Shown piece after piece: positions 14,290-21,948 of a DNA stretch of 27,858 bases. This stretch comes from a virus. Under the pieces are notes generated by a model. The model made no database searches, was not told where the DNA came from, and saw only the letters and a list, made by a program, of their open reading frames with translations. Location: the IMG/VR virus record IMGVR_UViG_3300005918_000098, positions 1 to 27,858 of that record; one strand, given 5' to 3'. Numbering within the stretch: position 1 is the first letter of the stretch; every line of letters starts with the position of its first letter. The position numbers and the translations under genes are program-made.

Positions 14290-16482
14290 TCACTCGTTCG
14301 CCTTAGTTTTCCACGAGTTCATACCATCAAAAGCTCGTCGGACAACACCTGGCAAAGGGACCTTTACCTCTTCAACAATACAGTCATAATAGTCGCCAAG
14401 TTGACCATTCCAATCGAGCCACGCTTTCATACGATCTAAGCGTTTCTGATCTCTTCCATCCCTTCGATTGTAGAATTCAAACTTAGCAAGCATAATCTCT
14501 TTTGGTAAACAATGTCCGAGATGCCACACACATGTATCGTAACACGGTTTGGCTCTTTTAAGAAGTGTAATTGAAGGGTTCTGAACATTTTCAGGAGGAA
14601 CCGGCGTTGGATGACTCTTGAATCGATAGCTATATCTCCAGTTGGATGCGCGATAATGAGTGAAGATAGAGCCTATCGGATACTTAGGAAGTTTTTCGCC
14701 CCAACGCGTATCCCCAGGCTGTCCATACGCCCAATGTTTATCATCATGCCAGAAGCCTACGATACGAATTCTCGATGTGTTGTTAGGGCTATCAATAACA
14801 TGCTTGATACCTGTCCAGATCTCATCACCATCAAGAATCAGCTGAAAGTTACCATCCATGCGATCAACAAGATATTGACGCATTTGTCTCTTGTCGCCCC
14901 AAAGAGACTTCTCATAGATTTTAATCTTGTTGTCCGGATCAGGTAAGCTCCTAAGATCTTCAAGAGTTCCATCTTCCTTCCAACCAGCCTTAATAGCGTC
15001 ACCTACAGGACCGTAAGCGATAAGAATCTCATCGACGTAAGGATAGACTGATTCGATAGCGTAACGCGGTAGACCTGAAGCGGAATATGCGATCATGTGG
15101 GCGCTAACGCGTTTCTTGTTAATGGCTAGATAGGGAAGGTTCTCAATACGCGCAGGCATGTTGTATAACGAATACTTTTCACGAACTCTCTTTTGTGTTT
15201 CTCGAGGAACCTCAATTGTCTTATTTACAATCTCCATCGTTTTGCTTATGAATGCTTTCTCATCCCGAATAGGAACAAAGTTAATGTCCTTGCCATAATT
15301 AGAGACGAGAACAGGGATGTCATAAGCCACGACTGGCGTCCCCAATGAAAGAGCCTCAGAAGGTACCATGCCGTAGCCTTCGAAGGTCGTAGGATAAAGC
15401 ACAGCCGCCGCGTGGCGCATATAAACAAGCTTGGATACTTCATCGGCGCCAGTCATATAGATGATTTTGTTCTTACCTGAGATAACCTCTTTACCGCTGT
15501 GAGAAGAGAATACAACCAGGTCAAGATTACGATGATACTTCTCGGCGCATTCACGAACCAGACGTTCGCAGAGCCCCAGGTTCTTTGACTTGGTTTTGCG
15601 GGCAGAGGCAACAAGGTATGGATATTCAGGATGTGGGTTTGTTGAAAGTAACGCCCTATCAACCGCCATTGAATTGACAGCCGGATGTAGCGCAGCCCAC
15701 TTATTAATGTTTGGAAAAGCTTTCTTAGCGAATGACGCCCCTACCTTATCCTCCAGAGTTACCATGAGATTCGGTTGAAGCGTCTTACCAAAATCATCCT
15801 GATCACGATGCGCCTTGGAAAGTTCAGGATCTGTCTGTGCAATGAAATCGGATACCTCGAAGGAGAAAGAGATATAACGAGCATTAACCTTCTTGGCAAA
15901 AGCCTGGGCTTGTTCAACCATCGTTGAGTTGGTAGATCCACCTATAACAATGTCGATGTCTTTAGGGAGTTTCTTGATACTGTTGACATAAATAGGTTCA
16001 AAGCCCGGGAAATCCTTCTCCCAAACAGGTTTTTGATCCACACAGAGATAAACGATAGCCCCAAGACGGCGAAGAGACCAGAGAATATGATAAAAGTAGA
16101 TTCGACCCCCGGAATAGAAATTACGCATCCATGTAATCAAAGCAATCTTGGGTGGGTCCCTCTCGATAAGATGACCACCAAGCGCATCGCGTTCCTGATT
16201 AAATCCTATGAGTTGTGGATTTGATTTCTCTAAAGCATCCATCTTTGAGAACGTGTGCATTTCAGGTTGTGGTTTAACATACACAACGTTTGGGCTACGA
16301 GGACGAACACATATAGATCCAGAGGTGTTAGGGATCATCTCGATAGCTTCACGAGAGAGTAGCTGTCTAACTTTTCCTCTGTTTGGAAGCGTAACAATAT
16401 CTCCTATGGACGCGCCGGCGTATCCAACGATATCTTCGAACAGTGGAAGCTTCTGCAAAATCCGGTACTTATCAGTTCTCAT
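14290..16482 (-). CDS. Two-domain glycosyltransferase (GT4-type plus GT-A-type)
   Basis: The 730-residue protein has an N-terminal unassigned section (1 to about 110). A GT-B domain of GT4 type (about 112-440) follows, with IALITWMRNFYSGGRIYFYH as its opening and the donor-binding EX7E motif at Glu368 and Glu376 within FEGYGMVPSEALSLGTPVVA. The C-terminal domain (about 460-690) has a GT-A-like look: YVDEILIAYG, LILDGDEIW with a DxD at 551-553, and WHLGH, which may bind metal. The start at ATG 16482 was chosen because the longer frame begins inside the terminator; AGGAGAGGG lies upstream of this ATG. It sits between capsid and portal, separated from the capsid by a terminator. The target is unknown; a virion protein or host surface glycan are both possible. 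Confidence 0.88.
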   Translation of the reverse strand: MRTDKYRILQKLPLFEDIVGYAGASIGDIVTLPNRGKVRQLLSREAIEMIPNTSGSICVRPRSPNVVYVKPQPEMHTFSKMDALEKSNPQLIGFNQERDALGGHLIERDPPKIALITWMRNFYSGGRIYFYHILWSLRRLGAIVYLCVDQKPVWEKDFPGFEPIYVNSIKKLPKDIDIVIGGSTNSTMVEQAQAFAKKVNARYISFSFEVSDFIAQTDPELSKAHRDQDDFGKTLQPNLMVTLEDKVGASFAKKAFPNINKWAALHPAVNSMAVDRALLSTNPHPEYPYLVASARKTKSKNLGLCERLVRECAEKYHRNLDLVVFSSHSGKEVISGKNKIIYMTGADEVSKLVYMRHAAAVLYPTTFEGYGMVPSEALSLGTPVVAYDIPVLVSNYGKDINFVPIRDEKAFISKTMEIVNKTIEVPRETQKRVREKYSLYNMPARIENLPYLAINKKRVSAHMIAYSASGLPRYAIESVYPYVDEILIAYGPVGDAIKAGWKEDGTLEDLRSLPDPDNKIKIYEKSLWGDKRQMRQYLVDRMDGNFQLILDGDEIWTGIKHVIDSPNNTSRIRIVGFWHDDKHWAYGQPGDTRWGEKLPKYPIGSIFTHYRASNWRYSYRFKSHPTPVPPENVQNPSITLLKRAKPCYDTCVWHLGHCLPKEIMLAKFEFYNRRDGRDQKRLDRMKAWLDWNGQLGDYYDCIVEEVKVPLPGVVRRAFDGMNSWKTKANE

Positions 16483-16524
16483 GGCTGCGTATCCCTCTCC
16501 TTGAATATTAAGCGTGTGTTGGGT

Positions 16525-16569
16525 TAAAAACAATCAGGGAGGCGAGGCTCCTTACACCTCAGCCTCCCT
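16525..16569 (-). terminator. Rho-independent terminator after major capsid gene
   Basis: On the minus strand GGGAGGC-A-GAGG-type halves (16557-16568 and 16537-16547) form an 11-pair stem with one bulged base and a nine-base loop, and TTTTT follows six bases after the stem at 16530-16526. It would cut capsid transcription off from the glycosyltransferase and portal genes. Confidence 0.8.
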
Positions 16570-16588
16570 TGACTGTTAGTTGAGATCA

Positions 16589-16610
16589 TTTCAGTAACGC
16601 GTTACTGAAA
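16589..16610. promoter_or_regulatory. Perfect 22-bp palindrome, operator-like
   Basis: TTTCAGTAACG is followed directly by its exact reverse complement, with no spacer. It lies 14 bases after the capsid stop codon and just before the terminator. Three other junctions in the window carry recognisable copies. Palindromes of this kind are typical binding sites for dimeric repressors. Confidence 0.8.
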
Positions 16611-16623
16611 CGGTAGAAATCGC

Positions 16624-17970
16624 CTAGCTTGCGGAAGCGGCGCCAAGAATAGCGAAGTCGGTCGGGGAAACAACAGCTCCGCCGACCAGGACGAATACCT
16701 TGACAGCGGTCATGTTCTTCTCGAAATACCTGTGCGAGGACATCGAGATAACAACTTCACCGGTAATGGCAAGGAAATAATTCTTCCAGTCGCCAAAAAT
16801 CACATCACCAGAAACACCAAGGCCCACGCCGTCACCTTCGACGTAAGTCTTGCCAATAAGACGATCATATGGCCCCGTGGCCATTGAAGCCATAAAGAGC
16901 CTACGATCATCAGTTGCGCTGACAGGAAGCTGCATGAGGGCCGTCACAACTTCAGAATCAAGGAACCACGCGCCAACTCTGCGGGCTCCAGCATTGGGCT
17001 GACGCATAACGCTAACGATATCTGTGTAAGATACCGCGCCAGCAGTTTCACGAGCGATGATGTTTGCGGCGGCGACACCCGTAACAACACCTTCGGGCTG
17101 TCCAGTTCCAGATCCGGATTCGATAGCGGTTTCGATGGTATCCGTAACGGCGCCGTTGAGCTTGTCAGAAAGCCAAGGAAGCAGATTGGTGGTATCTCGG
17201 GCCAACATGGTATCAGAGATAACGGTCATGGCGGCGAGCTCATCCAAGTCAATCGTCTTGGTCGTGAGCACGGGTTCGGTTTCGGGTTTGTCATCACCTT
17301 CATCAAGCCACGAAACAGAGACACCAGCGCGACGGCCGGCAGTTCCGGCTACGATAGGCACCTTAACCTGACCGGAGTTGGTCGGGAAAAGAGTAACGAG
17401 GTCGATAATACCGGTCTCAAACTCGGTGGGGCCATAAATCTTGGGCACACGAACGGGCTCCCAAAGGTTGGCGCCATTGTCAGCGTCGTCACTCTGAACA
17501 GCCTTACCCAACATCGGGCCAAGAATACGCTTCGCCATAAAATCAGGAACACGGAAACCCTGGGCTCCGTCTTTCCAACCCTGAGACTTGGGCTTCAAGG
17601 CATCCCGCATAGAATCGGAAATAGCCGCGCCCTTAAGGCCATCCATGAGACCTTTGGAAAGCGCCGAGTAATCCGATCGCTTGGAGGTGCGAGTTACAGC
17701 AACGTCCGTGCTTTTCGGTTCATCATCAATCACGACGTCAGCCGGAGCATCCGTAATGAGCTTGAGGGATTCCCGACGATCAGTACGAGCCTGGGTGGCC
17801 TTTGCCTCTTCGATGAGCTTGGCATATTCCGTTTCAAGCCCGGTGAATTCAGCCTTCAGCTCGTCAATCTTCTTGGCGAGTTCAGGATCAGTATCAGCCT
17901 TGACCAGCTTGGCCTCGATTGCATCCATCTTACCGAGAAGAGCCTCGGCTTTCTCTTTGTTCGTAGGCAT
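16624..17970 (-). CDS. Major capsid protein (HK97 fold)
   Basis: This 448-residue protein has an N-terminal coiled-coil region (about 1-100, KMDAIEAKLVKADTDPELAK and charged helices beyond) that should act as the scaffolding delta domain removed by the protease. The HK97-fold body follows, with the family's N-arm and E-loop area (GRRAGVSVSWLDEGD near 215-230), the spine helix and P-domain (DTMLARDTTNLLPWLSDKL) and the A-domain (GLGVSGDVIFGDWKNYFLAI). Length is typical for this family. GGAG lies seven bases before the ATG. The gene is visibly more GC-rich than its neighbours and favours C-ending codons, as expected for a very highly expressed protein. It shares a promoter with the protease (18691-18719) and ends at a terminator. 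Confidence 0.95.
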   Translation of the reverse strand: MPTNKEKAEALLGKMDAIEAKLVKADTDPELAKKIDELKAEFTGLETEYAKLIEEAKATQARTDRRESLKLITDAPADVVIDDEPKSTDVAVTRTSKRSDYSALSKGLMDGLKGAAISDSMRDALKPKSQGWKDGAQGFRVPDFMAKRILGPMLGKAVQSDDADNGANLWEPVRVPKIYGPTEFETGIIDLVTLFPTNSGQVKVPIVAGTAGRRAGVSVSWLDEGDDKPETEPVLTTKTIDLDELAAMTVISDTMLARDTTNLLPWLSDKLNGAVTDTIETAIESGSGTGQPEGVVTGVAAANIIARETAGAVSYTDIVSVMRQPNAGARRVGAWFLDSEVVTALMQLPVSATDDRRLFMASMATGPYDRLIGKTYVEGDGVGLGVSGDVIFGDWKNYFLAITGEVVISMSSHRYFEKNMTAVKVFVLVGGAVVSPTDFAILGAASAS

Positions 17971-17981
17971 ATCAATTCTCC

Positions 17982-18644
17982 TTAGTTATTAATGAACGCT
18001 GAGTGCATCCTAGCTACACGCAGGCGTCTTCGTACATCAGTGAGGGTCTCGGTGAGCGCGGCTTTGATCGAAGTGCGCTCGGCCATTTCCTCGGCTGACA
18101 GTGTTTCGCCTGAAAGACTCTTATCTGATTTACTGGACAGAACTCTTGAATCATCATTTGCTGGAAAAGGTGTGAGTGTAATTTCGTAGAGTGCGATCTC
18201 TTCCAAAAGGTTGACACCATCTTCGGGTCTATTAGATTCCTGAATGACCGCATAACCAATTGACAGCCCCGAAAGATGTCCCTCATTGACGAGTTGGCGA
18301 ACTTCTTGTGCATGAGTAACTCCCGAAAAGGTAGCGGAGATCTTGAGGCCATAGTCATCTTCAACAGCCTCGGTAATTGTGCCAACGATATCGGATACAT
18401 CGCCACCATATGCGGCATGACGAGACATAAGAGCTACTTTACCTGAAGAGACACGCTCTTTGATGGTTTTCTTATACGCCCCAGGTACAACTGAATCGCC
18501 ATAAGAGTCAACAACATTGAATACGGAAGCATAACCTTCTAGTTGTCCCTCGCCGGAGACGGATAACTTTGCGTGAACCAGGTCCATCTCTTTACTTCTT
18601 ACATCACGCGTTGGTTTCTTCGGCGCAACTGTTTCTGTAGACAT
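17982..18644 (-). CDS. Prohead protease (HK97 / U35 family)
   Basis: The 220-residue serine protease matures the prohead by cutting the capsid scaffold domain. The conserved core is visible: GEGQLEGYASVFNVVDSYGD near residues 31-50, the catalytic His76 in MSRHAAYG, and LSGLSIGY near 124-131 with the likely nucleophile Ser128. EITLTPFPAN is the typical late strand. The start at ATG 18644 (MSTETVAPKK) was chosen because a longer frame would use a TTG that is itself part of the -35 promoter element; GGAGG lies 13 bases upstream, a rather long spacing. The stop is 12 bases from the capsid start, so the two are co-transcribed. Confidence 0.9.
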   Translation of the reverse strand: MSTETVAPKKPTRDVRSKEMDLVHAKLSVSGEGQLEGYASVFNVVDSYGDSVVPGAYKKTIKERVSSGKVALMSRHAAYGGDVSDIVGTITEAVEDDYGLKISATFSGVTHAQEVRQLVNEGHLSGLSIGYAVIQESNRPEDGVNLLEEIALYEITLTPFPANDDSRVLSSKSDKSLSGETLSAEEMAERTSIKAALTETLTDVRRRLRVARMHSAFINN

Positions 18645-18690
18645 AATCGTGCTCTTGCCTCCAAGTGTAGATTCTTTGCTTCTTAATATA

Positions 18691-18719
18691 GGTATAAACT
18701 GAAACACGCACTGTGTCAA
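18691..18719 (-). promoter_or_regulatory. Sigma-70 promoter for protease-capsid unit
   Basis: On the minus strand a perfect TTGACA (18714-18719) is followed after exactly 17 bases by TATACC (18691-18696). It lies between the terminase stop at 18740 and the protease ATG at 18644, giving a leader of about 40 bases. Confidence 0.65.
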
Positions 18720-18739
18720 GTTGTTAAGTCTTAACTTTA

Positions 18740-20023
18740 TTAAAAAATTGAAACTGGACGCAAACGATCTCTATTGTTGTAAGCTATTGCGACAGCATCC
18801 ATAACATCGTCATGATCCTCGACTTGAACGATATGTTCAATGAATGTGTTATTCCACTTACCTTCAACGAGCTTAATGTTGCCGGCCTCAGCGGCAGCTA
18901 CAAGAGGTATCCAACGAGATCTTTTAGATCCTGTACATGGAGAAGATAACACAGTAACGTTACTAAAATCACGCTGCATATCCTCGATAACCATTTTACC
19001 GGAAGCCCCAGGCTCTTGCTCGACAATAAGGACAGCATTCTTGTGTTGTGACAGTACGTTTCTAACATTCCGTTTAATGATATGAGGAGTCTCCCTCCAT
19101 GTCCATACACCCAAAAGGTAACACGAATTGCCACAAACGTAACACTGAATCAGAGCTGAGAAGTCCGGATCTGGATTAGCAGATGATACAGGAGTAGCAG
19201 CCATATCTAAAGCAAAGATGGTAAAGGCATCCTCATCATCATCAGGTACTGAATCCTTAGATATAATCTGGAACCACTCAGGCTTCACTACAGCGCTCTC
19301 TAGAATATCCCAGTCACCGTTAAGTAATTGTTCGCGTTCAACAAGTGGGAGTTTCTCGAGAGATTTACGATACTGCTTAATATCCAGATAAGGGTTGTCT
19401 CGAATCGTTGCGGGAATGAAGGGCATATCTCCCCTCACAAAACGTTTCTTCACCCACGAATGTCCAGGGCCCCCTGGGTTAGTCGCTGAACGAACTCTCA
19501 ATGGAATGTTACTGTGGTTAACGCGTCGTAGGCGACTGAACATGTAAAGATACAGTAGGTCTGTTGGAAATTGGGTAAGCTCATCAAAGCCAATGAATGA
19601 GTATTGAGATCCTTGATATCTCATACGGTCAGCCCATGTTGATAAATATCCAAAGGTTAGGGTAGCTCCTGATGGGAATGTCCAGACCTTCTTTATCTCA
19701 CTCCACTGAGCTTTTGTATTATCGAGCCACTGATGGCCTACGTCTATTAGGGCTCCTGGTAGAGATAACTCTCCATAAGTACGTCTGATGATTAAGGCGT
19801 TGTAGCCGGGTTCATTAACATACTGTAATGCGCCGGCAAGTAATGAAATACTCTTACCGGCTCCCGCTGAACCACCAAACATAGCTTCTAGACAAGAAAG
19901 AGATAGAAAGCGAAGTTGCTTAGAGGTTGGCTCCATCTTAACGTACGGGTTGAGATAGATTGTTTTTACAATCGTCTCAGTAAGATGCTTAAGACAGTCC
20001 ATCTTGGATTGTGTCTTCGCCAT
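18740..20023 (-). CDS. terL: Terminase large subunit
   Basis: The 427-residue DNA-packaging motor has an N-terminal ATPase and a C-terminal nuclease. Walker A is GGSAGAGKS at 50-58, Walker B is YSFIGFDE with Asp147-Glu148, and the coupling motif is SATNPGG at 179-185. The nuclease half shows the RNase H-like acidic residues: FALDMA with Asp273, a DPDFSA segment, LIVEQEPG with Glu335, and DHDDVMDAVA near the end. The length is typical. The start was placed at ATG 20023, eleven bases after GGAG; a TTG two codons earlier is possible. It lies 32 bases after the small terminase stop, and promoter elements for the protease begin directly after it. Confidence 0.94.
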   Translation of the reverse strand: MAKTQSKMDCLKHLTETIVKTIYLNPYVKMEPTSKQLRFLSLSCLEAMFGGSAGAGKSISLLAGALQYVNEPGYNALIIRRTYGELSLPGALIDVGHQWLDNTKAQWSEIKKVWTFPSGATLTFGYLSTWADRMRYQGSQYSFIGFDELTQFPTDLLYLYMFSRLRRVNHSNIPLRVRSATNPGGPGHSWVKKRFVRGDMPFIPATIRDNPYLDIKQYRKSLEKLPLVEREQLLNGDWDILESAVVKPEWFQIISKDSVPDDDEDAFTIFALDMAATPVSSANPDPDFSALIQCYVCGNSCYLLGVWTWRETPHIIKRNVRNVLSQHKNAVLIVEQEPGASGKMVIEDMQRDFSNVTVLSSPCTGSKRSRWIPLVAAAEAGNIKLVEGKWNNTFIEHIVQVEDHDDVMDAVAIAYNNRDRLRPVSIF

Positions 20024-20055
20024 GACCAAATCAACTCCGCTTTCTACCTCTTATG

Positions 20056-20739
20056 CTACTCGTTAGTAACGCCTTCTTCATCATTATCAATCTCAGTAGC
20101 TTCGTCAGCGTCATCTTCAGCCGCGTCATTCTCAAGGATTGCGTCTAAGGCTCCATCCAATAGAAGCGTATCTAGTGTCTTCTTGATCGCAGCGCCCACA
20201 TCTAACTTAACTTCAACCTTTTGGGTAGCCTCAATCCTTTGTTCGATGCGAAGAAGCTTTTCCTTAGCGTTATCTGAATGACGGAGAGCTATAGCCGCTG
20301 ACTTGATACGACTCTCCTCCTTATTGGTAATGGTCTTCTTTTCATAGGAGATAACACCCTCAGTATCTGTATGCTTTAATGTATCATCTCTTTGCGCGGT
20401 CATCATTGACTCAAGAGTAGACTTCGCAAGAATAGGCAGGTCACGGTCAAGACGTTCAGACTCTTCTTTCAGATACGTAAGATACTTCTGACGGTAGTGC
20501 ATAAGGATTGTTACGCGGGCTGATTCTCCAGAAGAATACCCGAGTGTCTTACCAATAAGGTTCCAGGACTGTCCACTCGCTCGAAAGATAGCTGCGATAC
20601 GAATCTTACGATCGGTGGCCTTAGAACGAATATCTGAAAGAAACTTCTTTGAGATCGGGTCAATTCGCTGATAACCCAGGCCATGTGGCTTTCGAATAAG
20701 TTGATGAATACGCTTCTTATTCTTCTCGCTGAATGACAT
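20056..20739 (-). CDS. terS: Terminase small subunit (putative)
   Basis: This 227-residue protein directly precedes the large terminase, the normal place for the DNA-recognition subunit. A basic N terminus (SEKNKKRIHQLIRK) leads into a helix-turn-helix-like segment near residues 45-80 (IRIAAIFRASGQSWNLIGKT, then LGYSSGESARVTI). A long helical middle follows, then a very acidic tail (ENDAAEDDADEATEIDND). DNA-binding domain, helical oligomerisation part and acidic tail is the architecture of several small terminases. The start has GGAG nine bases upstream. Its first 23 bases overlap the end of a small membrane protein gene. The family call is from context and architecture, not from a diagnostic motif. 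Confidence 0.75.
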   Translation of the reverse strand: MSFSEKNKKRIHQLIRKPHGLGYQRIDPISKKFLSDIRSKATDRKIRIAAIFRASGQSWNLIGKTLGYSSGESARVTILMHYRQKYLTYLKEESERLDRDLPILAKSTLESMMTAQRDDTLKHTDTEGVISYEKKTITNKEESRIKSAAIALRHSDNAKEKLLRIEQRIEATQKVEVKLDVGAAIKKTLDTLLLDGALDAILENDAAEDDADEATEIDNDEEGVTNE

Positions 20740-20884
20740 AACCCAATCTCCTAATGAGTGAACCAGAAAATATCTTGGACCAGCTGAAAAACTTATGTAA
20801 CTTCATACTTAGTTTACGCCTGATCAGCGCAAGGAGCAAGAGTGTAATAATCGCACCACTGAATAGCGTTACTGAAATGAACAT
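20717..20884 (-). CDS. Small single-pass membrane protein, 55 aa
   Basis: This short gene starts with ATG at 20884, seven bases after AAAGG. A hydrophobic segment covers about residues 2-21 (ISVTLFSGAIITLLLLALI) and is followed by a basic tail (RRKLSMKLHKF). The positive-inside rule predicts the C terminus in the cytoplasm. Its end overlaps the start of the small terminase gene by 23 bases. It sits just after a strong terminator, so it may begin a new transcript, although no clear promoter was seen between the two. The first codons coincide with one exact half-site of the repeated palindrome (20867-20877). A holin-like or membrane-linked regulatory role is possible, but there is no family evidence. 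Confidence 0.6.
   Translation of the reverse strand: MFISVTLFSGAIITLLLLALIRRKLSMKLHKFFSWSKIFSGSLIRRLGYVIQREE
20867..20877. promoter_or_regulatory. Exact single half-site of the repeated palindrome
   Basis: CGTTACTGAAA matches one arm of the 22-bp palindrome at all 11 positions; the other arm is absent. It lies at codons 3-6 of the small membrane protein gene, within about 20 bases of the start. Confidence 0.35.
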
Positions 20885-20902
20885 GATATGACCTTTCTAC
20901 CT

Positions 20903-20973
20903 ATAAAATAAAAAAAGCGCCCTCTTACATCTCCTGGGGTTTTGAATCCGTCGATTGCTTTGGTTGTAAGAGG
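20903..20973 (-). terminator. Terminator with nine-pair stem and long loop
   Basis: On the minus strand CCTCTTACA (20973-20965) pairs with TGTAAGAGG (20929-20921) around a 35-base loop that contains its own small AATC/GATT hairpin. After a GCGC spacer come seven T and then ATTTT. It lies 16 bases after the HNH gene stop and separates the regulatory block from the packaging genes. Confidence 0.75.
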
Positions 20974-20988
20974 ACTCTCTATTAATAA

Positions 20989-21381
20989 TCACGCTACTTC
21001 TCTCTCCGCTCGACGCATACCTGCATGAAGCTTTCTGTGACACTTGTAACAGAGATTCATAACTTCAAGAGGCTTATCATAATTGGGATGATGGAATTGA
21101 ATCTCATCGGTCGAACCACAAATCTCACAAGAGGCGCCCAATTTGATATTTCCTTGTTTTCTGGCATAGGTTGCTTTATTCCTCGCAAGAGATCTACGTC
21201 TAGCCTCAGGGTCGTCCCGATATCTATCTCTCATAGTAGCGGCATGGTACTTAGGGTGAGCTTTGCGATAAAGGAGATTGTATTCAATCGCACAGATCTT
21301 ACAATATCCCTGTCTTCCAGATTTATGGACTCCAAACTCATCAAGATGCTTTGTAATTCCACATCGTGGGCATCGTTTCAT
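20989..21381 (-). CDS. HNH endonuclease
   Basis: The 130-residue protein starts at ATG 21381, eight bases after GGAGAGG; a much longer open frame upstream lacks a ribosome site. The N terminus holds a zinc ribbon (CPRCGITKHLDEFG with CKIC at 27-30). The C-terminal half is an HNH/HNHc nuclease: CEICGSTDEIQFHHPNYDKP with the His-His pair at about 95-96, then LCYKCHRKLHAG with the second Cys pair and the final His. Such nucleases often sit next to terminase genes in cos phages, where HK97 gp74 and relatives help cut or mature the packaged DNA. Here it is the last gene before the terminator upstream of the small terminase, which fits that role. A homing endonuclease origin is the alternative. Confidence 0.87.
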   Translation of the reverse strand: MKRCPRCGITKHLDEFGVHKSGRQGYCKICAIEYNLLYRKAHPKYHAATMRDRYRDDPEARRRSLARNKATYARKQGNIKLGASCEICGSTDEIQFHHPNYDKPLEVMNLCYKCHRKLHAGMRRAEREVA

Positions 21382-21454
21382 TGTTTTATCCTCTCCTGTA
21401 ATGCGTTCTAAGCGATCCAGTATCAAAGGTGGACAATTCCTACCCCCAAAGCGT

Positions 21455-21718
21455 TTACGTGTCGTGGCGACCCGGTACTGTTTGATCTTCAGGTGTTTTA
21501 GCGTCATTATCCGTATACTTGTTGTCCCATGCGCCATCGGGATCATCAACACCGGTTTCATCAGCGTCTTGTTCGAGTTCAAGTTTGATCTTATTAAGTG
21601 TTTTCTGAACTCTTACAGTAATCTCCGCAGCTGTATTTATGATTGCGGTTGCATTGTCCAGCTTTTCTTTTAGAGCTCTGAGTGTCAGGTTAGCGATCTT
21701 GAGTTCCATTTTACTCAT
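21455..21718 (-). CDS. Hypothetical coiled-coil protein, 87 aa
   Basis: The first 50 residues form a heptad-like amphipathic helix (MELKIANLTLRALKEKLDNA onward to KIKLELEQDADE), and the rest is a polar, acidic tail with DDPDGAWDNKYTDND. No family is recognised. Its ATG overlaps the preceding stop by four bases (ATGA), so it is coupled to the gene before it. The helix suggests oligomerisation, perhaps with the neighbouring small proteins. A 73-base gap separates it from the HNH gene; that gap holds the HNH ribosome site and nothing else I can name. Confidence 0.65.
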   Translation of the reverse strand: MSKMELKIANLTLRALKEKLDNATAIINTAAEITVRVQKTLNKIKLELEQDADETGVDDPDGAWDNKYTDNDAKTPEDQTVPGRHDT

Positions 21719-21948
21719 CGGTTTTCCTTGTAAACATCGAATTTTTGGATCAAGATATTACAAATCTCAGGAAATAGATCGAAGTTAAGCCCGCTCCGTG
21801 ATGGAAAGATTTCCTCAACAGTACATTCGTTGGTATGAATCAAAACAATAAGGCTGGCGCAAGGATGTTCAATAACGGCGATGGATATTAAGTTAAAGCC
21901 GTTGTGTTCCATCCAGCTTATCAGTGGGTCAAACTTTCCTTCGTGCAT
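21715..21948 (-). CDS. Hypothetical protein, 77 aa
   Basis: A small protein without a recognised family. It is moderately hydrophobic in the middle (FNLISIAVIEHPCASLIVLI) but has a His, Pro and Cys inside that stretch, so it is more likely a buried core of a small alpha/beta fold than a membrane span. The C-terminal part is acidic then helical (LFPEICNILIQKFDVYKENR). Its ATG overlaps the upstream stop as TAATG and its stop overlaps the next ATG by four bases, so three genes here are translationally linked. Nothing shows its function. Confidence 0.65.
   Translation of the reverse strand: MHEGKFDPLISWMEHNGFNLISIAVIEHPCASLIVLIHTNECTVEEIFPSRSGLNFDLFPEICNILIQKFDVYKENR

Noticed and set aside
16483-16533. 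Longer start for the head-module glycosyltransferase
   Set aside because: That start lies inside the capsid terminator and has no ribosome site; ATG 16482 has one.
18645-18719. Longer TTG start for the prohead protease
   Set aside because: The TTG is part of the -35 element and would precede the transcription start.
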